Below, one piece after another: positions 19,938 to 32,058 of a stretch of DNA of 64,000 nt. The translations under genes were made by a program, and so were the position numbers. Where the stretch lies: assembly GCA_032719365.1 (NCBI GenBank), contig CM064867.1, positions 55,554,601-55,618,600 of the forward strand. Reading direction: 5' to 3'. Positions within the stretch are counted from its first letter, which is position 1; the number at the start of each line of letters is the position of its first letter. This stretch comes from Prinsepia uniflora (lineage: Eukaryota; Streptophyta; Magnoliopsida; Rosales; Rosaceae). The notes below the pieces were generated by a model that worked only from the letters and a program-made list of their open reading frames with translations, did no database searches and was not told where the DNA came from.

Positions 19938-20750
19938 TGACAGGACCAACCTCGATCCCCCTGGGATCACCAGGGGACGTGCCCTGCTCCCGTCTGACAC
20001 CCGACCTCACAATACCAAAAATTACCCTTAAAGGAACTCAAATGCATAAATATCCAAATTTAAGTCATACATATTATCCGAATACAAATAGTATCATACA
20101 AGGGATAGTTTCCAAATTCAGGTTACTGATCACGACTCTAGACATTCTACGTGCCAACCTACCCAGCAGTAGGGTTCAGGTGCGCAACGTAAACCTATGC
20201 CTCTTCCTCGGGATCCTCTTCTTCCTCAGTAGCACGACCTAGAGGGGTTAGTAAAACATAAGGGTGAGTTGTCTGATGGATTAATAAGAGAGAAGGAAAT
20301 TAATTGAACGGTCCAGATGAGTTCTAGGCTGAGATGAATGGCTAGGAATTGTTTAGGGAAAAAGAAATGTTTAAAAATGTAGCTAATAGGGACAAGATCC
20401 GGAATTTGGGGAAAAGGGGTGTGTGGGATGAGTGACACTTGTCATTCATCCAAGGGTCCAGATTGATCTGATTTTTAAATCAGATACTAATATTATAATA
20501 TTATTTTATTTCGAACCTCGGTTCGTTTGTTTAATCTATTTTACTTCCGTGACCATAACTTTTTCGTCGTACGTCCGTTTTCGACGTGCCGCCTTTCTAC
20601 GGACTCGTGACATCCTAATCTATGTCACGGGCATGGGTCAATGTCATAAATATTCCCTGGGGCAAAAGTCAACTTTCCCCCCTCCCCCCTTTAGGGGCAA
20701 AATGGTCATTTTACTATAAAATAGTATTTACGAAAGTTCGAGTCGTTACA
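19938..20750 (-). repeat. N1 5' LTR
   Basis: This 813-bp LTR reads TGACAGGACC...GTCGTTACA on the plus strand. The shared palindrome at 20426-20451 has one mismatch. It is directly followed at 20751 by TGTACTCTGATCATACTAG, the P1 LTR sequence that aligns to about 26256 in the P1 3' LTR. Confidence 0.92.
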
Positions 20751-20921
20751 TGTACTCTGATCATACTAGTTAATATAGAGTAGTATCCCTAGTCTGATCG
20801 TACTCTGATCGTACTCTGATCATACTGGTTAGAATAGAGTAGTATCCGTTTCACAAGGTCGTGTCAGACGGGAGCAGGTCCTCGCATGCTAATCTAGTGG
20901 GATTACGGGGAGGTCCTGTGA
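20751..20921 (+). repeat. P1 5' LTR, right part
   Basis: This stretch aligns with the last part of the P1 3' LTR (about 26256-26418), including GACGGGAGCAGGTCCTC and GATTACGGGGAGG. It contains extra GTACTCTGATC repeats near 20800-20820. It ends GGTCCTGTGA, a mutated LTR end, followed by the primer site TGGTATTAGAGA (20925-20936; two mismatches). Confidence 0.87.
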
Positions 20922-23900
20922 ACTTGGTATTAGAGAATTAGGTTGCTCTCTTTAAGAATTGTACCCTAGGTATGTATGACAGTTTCGTTACGAACGTTAT
21001 GCCTCCACAACGACAGCCCCGTCATTAGCCTGGTAGTGAGGAGAAGGATAGGAAAGTTAAATGAGAAGGGACCTTGGATTTGTTATGTCGGGTAATGGAT
21101 GCTGTGTTCAACGGGCTTGGACCCCGAGAATGGCCGATTTTTGTGTGGCCCAGCGACTTGGAGCCGTGGACTCGCTGGTTGATTGGATCCCAAGATAGTG
21201 ATTAGTTGGAGTTATGACTAATGGTCGGTCAACATGGGTTATTCATGACCCTGGTTTAAGAACATTTGAACGATATTATCAGGAAAGTGGAACTTATGGA
21301 TCGGATCTCGCGATGATCGATTAGTGGATCTCACACTTGAGCGGATCATACAGGTGATGGGTTGCCTTTGTAAGCGAATGGTACTGATAGCAATGTGCTT
21401 CTTGGTTGGTCTGCATAGGGTTGTTGGCAGACATTGCTCTTTACGGATGTGGATGTGACTACCAAGACTTAGGCGATGTTTGAGGAACGTTTCCAACGTT
21501 ATTTTTGCCCTAGTTTTATCGGGATGCCAATGGGCGGAGGTCCTGCACCTAGAGGAGGGGTATATAATTGTTGCTCGGTATGAGCAAAGATTTCTGGATT
21601 TGGGTCGGTTCACACTTGGTGCAACAACGATTAAGGCTATGAGGCTTCGTCGGTTTACATCGGGTCTTGGGAGTCAGACTCGAGCGATGGTGCTAGCTAG
21701 AGGATTCACCACATTCTGGACTCTATTTGATGTGACGTCTCAGATGGCGATGAGTTTGTCAAAATTCCAACAACCATCAGATGGTTCTGGCGGACACCGC
21801 GGGTGTCTAAAGGATGCATTTTCCAGGAAGCTTTGAAGAGGGATGCTGCTAGCTCCGAGGCTTGAAATGGTAATCGTGCGATTGTAGTGTCCTATGAGCG
21901 GGATGGAAAGGATCCCGTGAGGGCTGGTTGAGATTACAGTTACCTTTCTATTCTAGTCGAACTTCTAGACACACGCACGACGCCTAAAGTAGAGACAAGT
22001 GTTTTGTCTTACCCTAGCTTGGGTGCATGATTCTTGTTGGAATACGGACCCACACTATTTTATTTCCAGAAGATTTACACTCTTGTTGACTCGAAGTTGA
22101 TCCCACTCCCACTGGGTTGGGACACGAGTATCAGTACTCTGATCGATACTATGCTTAGTGCTAGTTTAGTTATTTGAGATCGTTTGATTTGGGTAGAAAG
22201 GCTTTGAAAGTAAGAAGGATTGGATTCCTTTGGATACTTATATGATTTTGACATGGTTCTAAGGATGGATTGGTGGACTATCAGTTACACGTATGTTGAG
22301 TGCTTGAGGAACCAATTGTCTTTGGTAGCCCTAATTTGTCATGGTTAGTCTTTTAGTGTGACGACATGGAGGAGGGAAGATACTACAGAATAAGTGTTAA
22401 GGATATTGGGCACGTGTTGCGATGTTCATTTGTATGGACATTTTCGGATGCAACTCTGGAGGGTTTATGTGGTTGCCACCTCAGGATGAGGTTTCGGGTA
22501 TGCAATCCATTCTATACCACCATGTCAAATGGTACCAACAGAGTTGAGAGAATTGACGGCTCAGGTACAAGATTTAGAGGATGAACTTGGACGGTACTTG
22601 GTGTTGCACGACGATGACGTGTACAATATGGATTCATAATTACATCTGCATCGGATGAACTTGGATGTCATTAGTTGAGGATCAAGTCATTGGATATTTT
22701 CTATAACCTCTTTCGGCCTTAGTATGGGCAGTTTGAGTATTGGTTTTGGTGGACATGTGTTGGTATTATGTGTCATACCATTTCTACTTAGAGGACTAGT
22801 ATGGATCCTTGGAGGATCGAGATGGTTTTCGATTGGCGTCAACCAACCATGGTAACTGAGATTTGGAGTCTTTCGGCTTGGTTGAGTATTACGGGCGTTA
22901 GTAGAGGATTTACATGTGATTGCAGCCCGTTGACACAATTGACTCGAGAGGGAGTCCAATTAGTTTAGTTTGAGCACTTGTACTGCACGTGAAGGTTTTT
23001 ACTTATGTAGCGAGGTGGATGAGATGCCTTGAGATGAACTATTTTACCCATGATTGGGAGCCTACCGCGGTGTACAGAAGAGTTGGACACATTATCTCCT
23101 GGGGAGATGTACAATATATTTATAAGTCACTCGAGCCCTATGTATCGGTACTCTGAGAAAGTCGAACTCAAGACAAATGAGTTGGTTAAAGACTATGACT
23201 GTACATTTGAGTATCATTTGAATGGATGGATATAGTAGCCAATGCCTTGAGTAGGAGAGTTACAAGTTCGTTATCCCTTTTGAGTATTGTTCATTTACCT
23301 TCGATACTAGAGCTCTGGATGGAGGGTTTGTGCTGATGGAAGATAACTGTGGAATGTTATTGGACAGTGTTCCTGTGAGACCCTTAGTGTTGGATTACAC
23401 GTGTACAACATTACTTCAGGATCTAAGCCTTCGTATCATCAGGATAGGGGTTGAGACAAGTAACCGACATGACTTTTCACTTAGGATTGGTACGTCTTGG
23501 TAGACGTCAGTCGGTTGACCTTTCGAATTAACTAAGAGTTGGATTGCTTAGTGAACGCGACAGTTTATCTTGGGAATTATTGGGAAGTGCGTGGTGGACA
23601 TGTCTTAAGTGTTGGTCGGGTGACCATGAAAACTTGGAAAGGATTTTGAGTTCAGTATGTGATTTGTCCGGATTTGGGATCGGACAGACAAGGTCCAGCA
23701 TCGGGCCACGATTGTCATGATGGCTATACGATAGGCAGATTGGATCGGAGATAGACACAGTATGATAATCGGAATGGAACCGAGGTTGACTGTTCATTGA
23801 GATATTTAGGCCAGGCGTCGAATACTGTGCGCTACAGGAAAAATGCTATAAAGGGTTCAGTTGTTGTACAAGCTTGGAGCTTTGAGCCATGGTTGTGGGC

Positions 23901-24518
23901 AAGAGGAACCTTAGTGCAAGTATTCGTTGTGGTCAAAATACACCCTAGATGTGTGAGATGTCAGATTTGGACTCGAGAAGAATCGGGATCACAGAGTTGG
24001 TCTCTTGGTGAGTCGAAGTACCGTAAGAAGACTCTAGTGCGAGTCGAATTTTGGTAAAGAACCCGAACGGAAATATTGAACCTGATGGGTTATCAGCTGG
24101 TCTCGACGGTTCTTCATGACTATTGTGGGCGGTGGACTGCCTAATGAAAGAAAGTTTGTGATTTCTCAAAGGAAGCAGAGATGTCGGACTGGGTTTTAAG
24201 TTGCACCTGTGTGGTGGAAGATGAGGTCGACAAGTGTCGATGCCTCGAGCGTGGCTTAGGAGTTATGTTTTGGAGTGTCAGTGGCAGTTTGATCACTCAC
24301 TTATCAGGTAGGGTCATTGAGGATGAGCTGGGATTCGGCATTGACCGTTGGATTGTAGTTGATGTCGGGTGACATTTCATTCGGTATGTGTACTGTGGAT
24401 GGACTTTGGACATGGACTCACATGTGAGAGCCTCGGGTTGGAGGAAGTATTGGATTTCCACAATTTTGAAAATGGGTCGGTGTGAATTTCACGGAAGAAA
24501 TTCTTTATAGGGGTGGAT
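20922..24518 (+). pseudogene. P1 internal region, decayed gag-pol
   Basis: It opens with the degraded primer site and a gag-like start (ATG at 20999, MPPQRQPRH then a stop). The open frame 21480-21836 contains VARYEQRFLDLGRF, a gag segment. Near 23035-23260 RNase H relics are readable: NYFTHDWEP, FISHSSPMYRYSEKVEL and LVKDYDCTFEYH, which parallel N1 residues at 97-162 of its RNase H frame. At about 3.6 kb the region is shorter than N1's 4.6 kb, so deletions are likely. The purine tract AGGGGTGGAT is at 24509-24518. Confidence 0.8.
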
Positions 24519-26418
24519 TGTGATGACCCACCCCTTAATCACAGGATTATTAGGAGATTAATGAGATTTAATCAAGGATTATCAGTCAATTTGTGGTGAA
24601 ATGAAGATTTTGTCCATGGACCGGGAAAATGTTGACTTTCTACCCGGGAGGTCATTTGTACATGACTGAGGCCCATTGCGTAGATCATGAGATGGTGATT
24701 ACGTAGACTAGCAGCACGTTAGTGTTGGATGTCGAGAGGTTATTTTACGGGTCAAAGATCATTTTAATTAGATTTTACGGTGCATGTATTTCGAGGAAGT
24801 TCACTTTGGTTGTTAAATAGTAGGACCAAAAATATCTAGTAGGACCATAGGATGAGTGACAAGTGTCACTCACTTATGGATGATTATCCCTTGCACAAAT
24901 CCTTTTCTTCTTTGTTTCATCCACCCGAAAACCCACCCACACCTTTTTCATCAACTTCTTCATATGTGGCTTCAGCCTGAGAGGGAGAGATTGAGGTTGA
25001 GAGTCTGAGAGGGACGATGGAGAGACGAGGAAACACAGATGGGCTGGCTAGAACCTAGAAATAGGCTCTAGTTGTGCTCGTCGAGTTTCTACGAAGCTGC
25101 AAGGAGGAAAAAATGAAGAAAAGGATGCACGATGGAGCTCTGGAGGGAGCTCCAAGCTCAACCGTGGGTGTCAAGATTGGACTGGAGGCTTTGCAAGCTC
25201 GAACGTCCTAGAAGAAATTTATGAATATTTAAGAAACGTGTTATTAAAGTTTTTTGCAAAAAAATTAGGTTTAATAAACCCGGATCCTCAACGAGTCGTG
25301 GGAATTGGTTTTATACATATTAGGTCATATTTATATGAATTGGATTTTATATGATTTTGTTAAATATTTTAGTGGTTCAATTTACAAGTTTTGATGGATT
25401 TGTGATTTGTGCTTAGGTCGGGCTATAAGTTAACTCTTGGTTTCTAAACGTGGTTTGTGTTAAGGGTATATGATTATTGGATACATGTGGTTCCTTGGTA
25501 TTTGTGATGATTGTGATGATTGTGATGCCTGTGATTATGATTGTGATAATGTGTAATGATTGTGATGCTTTGCTAATGTGATGTGAGATGGTATGATGAT
25601 TATGATGATTGAGATGGTGTGAGATGTGATGTGGAGACCCTCCTCGAGACCAATATTGTGATGGGTAGTCTCAAACTTCGAGGTAAAGTTCGTAGTCCTA
25701 GAGACTTGCGAGCAGTCTTAGACGTTGAGGTAATACTCCGTAGTTCTTGAGACTGGGATCGTGACTCAGACGTCGAGGTAATGCTCTGCAGTTACTTAGC
25801 GGGTCCACACTCGGACGTCGAGGTAGTGCTTCGTAGTTCCCGAGTGATATTAGCCTACCGGTAATGCACATCTGATATGACGTTTCAGCTTGCAAACTTT
25901 GAGGTTGGGTCAGTTGATGTGATTGACTGCTTGATGTATTTTTGGGTTTAATGTGACTGGTTCTGTGTACTAATGTGGTGGTGTTCGCATCCTGTCTTTT
26001 GTGTGTGGTACTTGAAATGGTTTTGTGTTGGCATGTTTTGGAAGCTATGATTTTCTAGTTACTGCACATATTTTGAGATGAATGTTTTATTCGTAAATTT
26101 TGTTGCATGCATAGCTTTATTAAATGGAGGGTTTAATGATTGATATCGGAAAAATAGTTTTTACAAACCTGTGTTTTTGTCCACTCACACTTTTTATTGG
26201 TTTTGATAGCATCCAGGTTGATCATGGACACGGGGTGAGGCATCACGGTGAATGTGTACTCGAATCATACTAGTTAGTATGAGATAGTATCCCTGGTCTG
26301 ATACGTGGTTAGGATGTTACTTAATCTATGGGGTAATATGGTCATTTCACAAGGTCGTGTCAGACGGGAGCAGGTCCTCCCACGCTAATCAAGTGGGATT
26401 ACGGGGAGGGTCCTGTCA
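24519..26418 (+). repeat. P1 3' LTR
   Basis: It starts TGTGATGACCC and ends GGGTCCTGTCA, followed by the TGCAT duplication. The palindrome (24850-24873) and a second hairpin array (about 25667-25846) are present. It lacks about 170 bp found in the 5' LTR near 12440-12600. Confidence 0.92.
25667..25846 (+). repeat. Tandem hairpin array, P1 3' LTR
   Basis: There are four units homologous to 13010-13200. Arms are GTCTC/GAGAC, GTCTTAG/CTTGAGAC (with T-G pairing), one decayed unit, and CACTCGG/CCGAGTG at 25808-25846. The last pair differs from GTCTCGG/CCGAGAC at two positions on each arm, and pairing is kept. Confidence 0.8.
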
Positions 26419-26423
26419 TGCAT

Positions 26424-28930
26424 TATTGATTTGGTCAATCTAAAATCTTTCAAAATATATCACAGACAAAATATCTCTAAACATGTCATTGCCATGGCGT
26501 CATAGTTTCCTTTAATTAGCTGTGAATTTGGCGGAAACAAATGATTATTTTTGAATTTCCAAGAAATGAGAGAATTTCCCAACAATATATAATAGCATTA
26601 GTTGGCTTCCATTTAGTAGGGCAATCTGCAAGATCTAAATCATAATAGGCTTTTAATGAAAGGAAATTTTTGGATGGATAAAATGAACCTTCACCAGTGG
26701 TAATTTTAATGAATTTCATGACACGCGGAGCTTCTAGCAAAGGTGGTCGTCTTGGCTCATGCATAAATTGACTTAAATTCTAAATCTTGTTCATGATATC
26801 AGGAACTTGTCAGTGAGACAATAATTGAAAAGAAAGACTATATTTTCTTCTAATCTGTTATAACCTTATTACAATATTAAGTTTTCCGTGAATTAATTAC
26901 TCATTTGATTCTCAACTCTCTCTTTTAAATTGGAAAGTGAATGTTTTGAAGTCCCAAGTTGCTACTTAAGGACCTGAGAAGGTACATAAGAAGGAGAAAC
27001 AATGGTAGGTTATAACTTCTCTCGTGCTATATGGAGTCAATTTCAATGTGTTTCGTATGCTCTTGAAAAAATGGATTTGCTGTTAATGTAGAGATGTTTG
27101 ACTATCACAATATAATTGTGTATGATTTCTTTAGCCAATCCAAAAATCTTTCAAAGTACATCACAACCAAGTTATCTCTAAACATGTCATTGCCATTACA
27201 CGATACTCTGCTTCAGCGGTGAATTTGGTAACGCAATGACTATTTTTAATTTTTTGGATTTTCAAGAAATGAGAGAATTTCCCAACAAAATATAGTAGGA
27301 GTAGTTGACTATCATTTAGTAGGGCAACCTACAAGGTCATTTTTTAATGAAAAAAATAATCCTTCATCAGTGGTTACTTGAATGAATTTCAAGACACACA
27401 GAGTTGTTTACAAATGTGGTCATCTAGGCTCATGCATAAATTGACTTAATTTCTAAAGCTAGTACACGATATTAGTCTTTGTCACAATGCGGTAATAATT
27501 GAAAAGAAAGATAGCATATTCTCCTAATTAGTTATAATCTTATTTCAATATAATGTTTTCGTTGAATTAATTATTCATTTGATTCTCAACTCTCTCCCTT
27601 AAGTTAGAGAGCGAATATTGTGAAGACCCAACTTGGTATTCAAGGATCTAAAATTAAGTTGGAGAGCGAATATTGTGAAGACCCAACTTGGTACTCAAGG
27701 ATCTGAAATCATCACTCCTCATTCGTATGTTTTCTAGCTAAATTTGAGAAGGTCTTTAAGAAAGAGAAACATCAGCAGCTTGTAACTCCTCTCTTACTAT
27801 GTGGAGTTAATTTCATTGTGTTTGTACACTTGTGTAAAAAACGAATTTGCTTCTATATGTAAAGATTCTTAACTATCACAATACAATACTACGTGATTGA
27901 TTTGCTCAATCAAAAAATCTGTCAAAATATATCACAATCAAGTTATCTCTAAACATGTCATTGTTATGGCATGATACTCTTCTTCAGCTATGAATTCGAA
28001 AACAAATGATTGTTTTTTGGATTTCCAAGAAATGAAAAAACTACCCAACAAAATATAATAGCAGTAGTCAACTTTCATTTAGTAAGGCAACTTGAAAAAT
28101 TTGAATCACAGTAGGCTTTTAATGAAAGCTCATTTTTGGATGGAAACAATAATCCTTCACCAAGGGTTGCTTTAATGAATTTCAAGACACGCAGAGCTAC
28201 TTCTAAATATGGTCGTCTAGGCTCATGCATAAATTGGCTTAACTTCTAAACCTAGTACACAATATCAAGCCTTGTCATAGTGAGATATACTAATTGACCC
28301 ACTAACCGTTTGTTTCGAGTTGGATTACTAAGTATAGCACCTCTTGCAAGAGAAAGTTTTAGAATACGTTCCATAGGGGAAAGTGTCTGGACGAGCCCCT
28401 AAAAGGCGTGCATCTTGCAGAATATCCAATGCATATCAACATTGTGACATAAAAATACCTTTGTGGGTGCGGAAGAATTCAATTTCCAGAAAGTACTTCA
28501 AATCACCAAGATTATTTTATTTGAAAGCAATTATGAGGTAAAGACCGGGGCCGTTCACTTTTTGGAAAATCATTTCTTGTAATAAGAATATCACCGACAT
28601 AAATAAGGATGATAGTAAATGAATTACCATTGACTTTAGTAAAAAGGGAATAATCTACCTTTGTTTGTTGTAACCCAACAACTCATCCAAATAACCATTT
28701 AGAAAGACTTCAAAACATCAAATTTACGGATATGGACCCCAAGCGACATCAATGTTTAGCAAGCATATGAGGGTAGTGATGTTGGAGGTAAGGAAAAAAC
28801 TCTCAAGATTCTCAACTCCTTTGATTATAGTGTAGCCCTTGGCAACAAGGCCGACATTATAGTGTTCAATGGAGCCATTAGAATTATACTTAATTTTGTA
28901 GACCTAGTGTCGGCCACAAGGGGGGCAATA
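26424..28930 (-). pseudogene. pol: Copia pol relic with repeated RNase H ends
   Basis: On the minus strand, from right to left, the copia RT is readable: VYKIKYNSNGSIEHY and GLVAKGYTIIKGV (about 28810-28910), YVGDILITRND (about 28575-28610), DLKYFLEIEF (about 28470-28520), then RLVGQLVYLTMTRLDIVY and LSQFMHEPR (about 28210-28320). The RNase H part that follows occurs three times, starting near 26424, 27118 and 27888. An open frame at 26516-26764 (MHEPRRPPLLEAPRV) represents one copy. All frames contain stops. A 55-bp block is tandemly doubled at about 27607-27715. The family is Ty1/copia. Confidence 0.82.
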
Positions 28931-29126
28931 AGGATGTAAACTTGAGCCCAAAGAATATAGGGCCTAAAATTATTAATATATAATTTATCTAATAAATAAA
29001 TAAATAAATGAGGTTGAGAAATAAACAATGTAAGAGCAAGTAATATTGATTTTGGTTATGTTCATTAAATGGTTTCGCTCTTAGTCGAAGACTGACTATT
29101 TGTAATACTGAATTTGAAAGTTCATA
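28931..29126. other. AT-rich non-coding sequence left of P2
   Basis: About 200 bp have no recognisable gene. A (TAAA)n run is at 28990-29009. The last bases TCATA (29122-29126) correspond to TTATA after P2 (58611-58615) and may be its target duplication with one mismatch. Confidence 0.6.
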
Positions 29127-29785
29127 TATAACGACCCGGAAATTCGAAAAAGGGAAAATTCGGAAAATTTGAAGGAAACGACGATTTTGCCCCTAGAATA
29201 GGGCGAACGGTTGACTTTTGGCTCGAGCGGTCAACCGGATTTTGACCGATGACTGTGACGTATTTCGGGACGTCACAAGTTCATAGACAGCTGGCACGCC
29301 CGATTCCGACATTCGAGGAGAAAGTTATGATGTTTGGAAGTTCAAGGGTAATTTGGTAATTTGATTAAAAGGGGCAATTTGTTGACTTTTCAAACGACAT
29401 GGACTTTTCACGTATTTCAAAGACCGTTGGGTAGGTCTCGAGACACTGAATCCGTAGACAGACGGCATGCGTCAATCGGGGTTCGAATGGAAAAGTTACG
29501 AACCTCCGAATGCTAAAGGCATTTTGGTAATTAGCCATGAAAGGGAATTTTGGTCAATTGTATTTTAAGGGAGCAAATTTGTCCTTTTGTTAATGTTGAT
29601 GAATCAGTTACTTCGTGACTCACTTTGGTTGTTAAGTGACATCTGACACTTGGTAAGAAAGATTAGTGGCTTAAGTGATGATGGTGCAAGTATGATGGGC
29701 GGTGTGGATTTAAACTGAGGAAACAAATCGTGTAGGTGTGTGTATTTGCGAAGGACAAAACAGAGCATGGACACAATTCATCATT
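29127..29785 (+). repeat. P2 5' LTR, segment 1
   Basis: It begins TATAACGACCC (mutated TG) and matches 38675 onward. Two related blocks of GACTTTT...CATAGACAGCTGGCACG type occur about 180 bp apart. It is cut at 29785 by solo LTR B1. Confidence 0.85.
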
Positions 29786-31755
29786 TGTCAGGACCCGTCC
29801 CAAATCCCCCGGGATTAACATGGGACGCGCCTGATCCCATCTGACATGAAGTGTCAGACAAGGGAAATTCCATCTCTAACCCTCAAACGGCTTATAAGAG
29901 TACGCCAGGATCGTAGGAGGAGGAGTGTGATGTCTCGTCTCTGCTACAGCCCGCATCCGCGATCAACCTGAAGGGCATTCACAACATCAAAACTCGTGAG
30001 TGGACAAAAACAATCATTTTAATAAAACCTTTTCATACAAAGACATTTATGCCCTTCATCAAAAAGCATATGCATTCATTCGAAAACCGTTTATCAAAAC
30101 GTTCATAAAACCATTTGAAAACATTCTCAAAACTTTCAAGGGTTCATGCCCGGTCCCCATAAACCGTCATGAACCATAAATCCATTTATGGGTCCCCGAC
30201 CCGAAATCACAAAAACCCGTAAATCCATACAGGTGGGAACTCAGCCCAAATCAACATACATGGGTCTCAGCCCAAAACCATTCTCAATGAAATACCAAAA
30301 CATACAAATCACTTTCCGAAATATAAAACGTGGAACACGGGGTCTCCGCCCCCAAATCACTTTCATAAAACCTCATACGTACTCATACATATAACCCATC
30401 CACGGCAAATCCGAGAAGATGCCAACTCGGGGCACACAGCTCCTAGGGAACACATCCCCGATAAATGTCACGATATCATCTCTATACTAGTGTGCACACT
30501 ACCCGGGGTCTCACTCCGAGTCTTCTCCTAGGAATTCTCCATCTGGGAGGCTCAATCTCTAGATCTAGTCCGAGCTCTATCTCCGGATCTAGTCCACACA
30601 TCTCTCCAAAATCTGGTCCGGCACCACAACATAAATTGTAACCCCTACTCCATGAACGGGATACCCATTCTGGTCTGTGGATCGTGACTCTCCAGGTCGA
30701 AGTCAGGAGGAGACCATATAAATCATATGGAGGGTATAATTCATTTTCAAATCTCTTTCTTTCTTTCTCAAAACACATTTCAACTAGGTCTCATACCCGA
30801 TTCATCTCAATAGGATTCCTCGAATCCGATTCAAATAAATTTCATAGGCCTCGGCCTAAATCCACAGTTCAACAGGGTCTCATGCCCGAATTCTCATTTC
30901 ACAACTGAACTGGGACTCAAGCCCGATGTTACAATCAACAAGGTCTCAAGCCCGATACCACAGCTAATTGGGCCCTAGGCCCGAAACCATAAACCAACAG
31001 GGCCTTAAACCCGATTTCACAACCAATAGGGCCTCAAGCCCGATATACCAATCAAATGGGCCTCCAGCCCGATATTACAACCAAACGGGCCTCAAGCCCG
31101 GATCATAAATCAACGGGACCCTCGGTCCGATCGTATAACCCAAATGGACCCTCGGTCCGATTCCTCGTCAAATCAAATGGACTCCAAGTCCGAGAGTTTA
31201 TAAAACAAATGGGCCTCATGCCTGAGTTCATATTTCCAAATTCAAAATCCATTTATTAAACCCTCGTTGAAAACCTAGCACGTATAAGCATCGTATAAAA
31301 CTGTAAATCTCGAAATACGTTCAAATACGTAAATCCTAGGCTACCACAAACAAACGCACTCATGGCATCACAAAATATATTCTAAAACAATTATAAAACA
31401 TTTAAGCAAGCGTCTCCCGGGCCAACCGTCGTCTCTGGGATTCCCGAACCTGTCCAAATCGTAATAGAAGGTTACTAATAGCCTCATTAACCTCTCATTG
31501 AAGTCCCATAATTTTCCCGATTTTCTAACTATTTTTAAACGCGAACCTAAACCTTCGAACGTCCCGAACTACGTCACAGTCATTGGCCAAAGTCCATTTG
31601 GCCCCCTGAACGAAAAGTCAACGATTCGTCCATTCCAGGGGAAAAATTGTTATTTCACCTTGAACGTCCATTAATCCTCTTCTAATCCCCGATTACTCTC
31701 GCTAATTCGTCATTAATCCTTAATTAATCCCGCTAATTCGGAACGGGTCGTCACA
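29786..31755 (-). mobile_element. Solo LTR B1 (family B, minus strand)
   Basis: On the plus strand it starts TGTCAGGACCCGTCCC and ends GAACGGGTCGTCACA. TCATT is duplicated at 29781-29785 and 31756-31760. No internal region is attached. Compared with X of the same family it lacks the part holding the palindrome and the splice-like site. A long array of short hairpin units fills 30780-31230. Confidence 0.93.
30780..31230 (-). repeat. Tandem hairpin array of GGGCC...GGCCC type
   Basis: About 14 units spaced roughly 30 bp apart end in CCCGA or TCCGA. Arms differ but still pair: GGATTC/GAATCC (30813-30827), AGGCC/GGCCT (30846-30857), GGGCC/GGCCC (30970-30982), GGGC/GCCC (31029-31041), GGACC/GGTCC (31116-31128 and 31146-31158) and GGACT/AGTCC (31179-31191). 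Loops are CTC, CTCA or CCA. Confidence 0.85.
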
Positions 31756-31760
31756 TCATT

Positions 31761-32058
31761 GATCTCAGGTGACAATGAATCCTTAGTCTGGGATTGTGAG
31801 AATTTAAATAAAATCCAGAGATAAAAACAAAAGGACAGAGAAGGATGAATGATGGGCTTCGAACACAGTAGTACCCAGACTCAGAAAGCCGAACATCAAA
31901 CCTTTATTAAATTTTGAATTCGGGCTTCTCCATTTGGACCCTCTTTGATTAAATTGACCTTGAATTCATCTTCCTGAGATCATTTCGAGTCGAATCCAAT
32001 CAAAAACGAAAGAAAAGGACGTCGTTTTGACTAAGAACAGACATGGTAAGAATTGGAA
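31761..32058 (+). repeat. P2 5' LTR, segment 2
   Basis: This is P2 LTR sequence between the two solo LTRs. It continues from 29780 and matches about 39105-39285 in the 3' LTR, for example CAAACCTTTATTAAATTTTG. Its last five bases, TGGAA, are the target duplication of A2. Confidence 0.85.

Larger units (their letters stand above)
14534..20750 (-). mobile_element. N1: Ty3/gypsy chromovirus-like element, full copy
   Basis: LTRs at 14534-15341 and 19938-20750 enclose 4596 bp with gag and pol in the order gag, zinc knuckle, protease, RT, RNase H, integrase, chromodomain-like end. The primer site is at 19923-19934. The right flank is P1 LTR, resuming at 20751. The left flank is a second, truncated gag copy sharing the middle LTR. 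The reading frame is broken by stops at 19590, 18326, 17524, 16034 and 15698 and by frameshifts near 18010 and 16345, so the element is dead. The chromodomain-like end and the single-LTR-length architecture suggest a Tekay/Del-type chromovirus; the clade is inferred. Confidence 0.92.
11735..26418 (+). mobile_element. P1: plus-strand Ty3/gypsy element carrying nested N1
   Basis: TGCAT at 11730-11734 and 26419-26423 flanks the whole composite. The 5' LTR (11735-13612 plus 20751-20921) is split by N1. The internal region (20922-24518) and 3' LTR (24519-26418) follow. A primer site with two mismatches and a purine tract are in the right places. The LTR pair differ by indels, including a deletion of about 170 bp in the 3' copy near 25210. 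Gag and RNase H relics show gypsy ancestry. P1 is older than N1, and both are dead. Confidence 0.9.

Noticed and set aside
30780..31230. A CRISPR-like array of short palindromic repeats
   Set aside because: The repeats are not constant, the spacers are not unique, there are no cas genes, and the context is a plant LTR.
29786..31755. Foldback or MITE-type DNA transposons, because LTR ends form about 16-bp inverted repeats
   Set aside because: Full-length relatives in the window have primer sites, purine tracts and gag-pol, and the 5-bp duplications fit LTR integrases.
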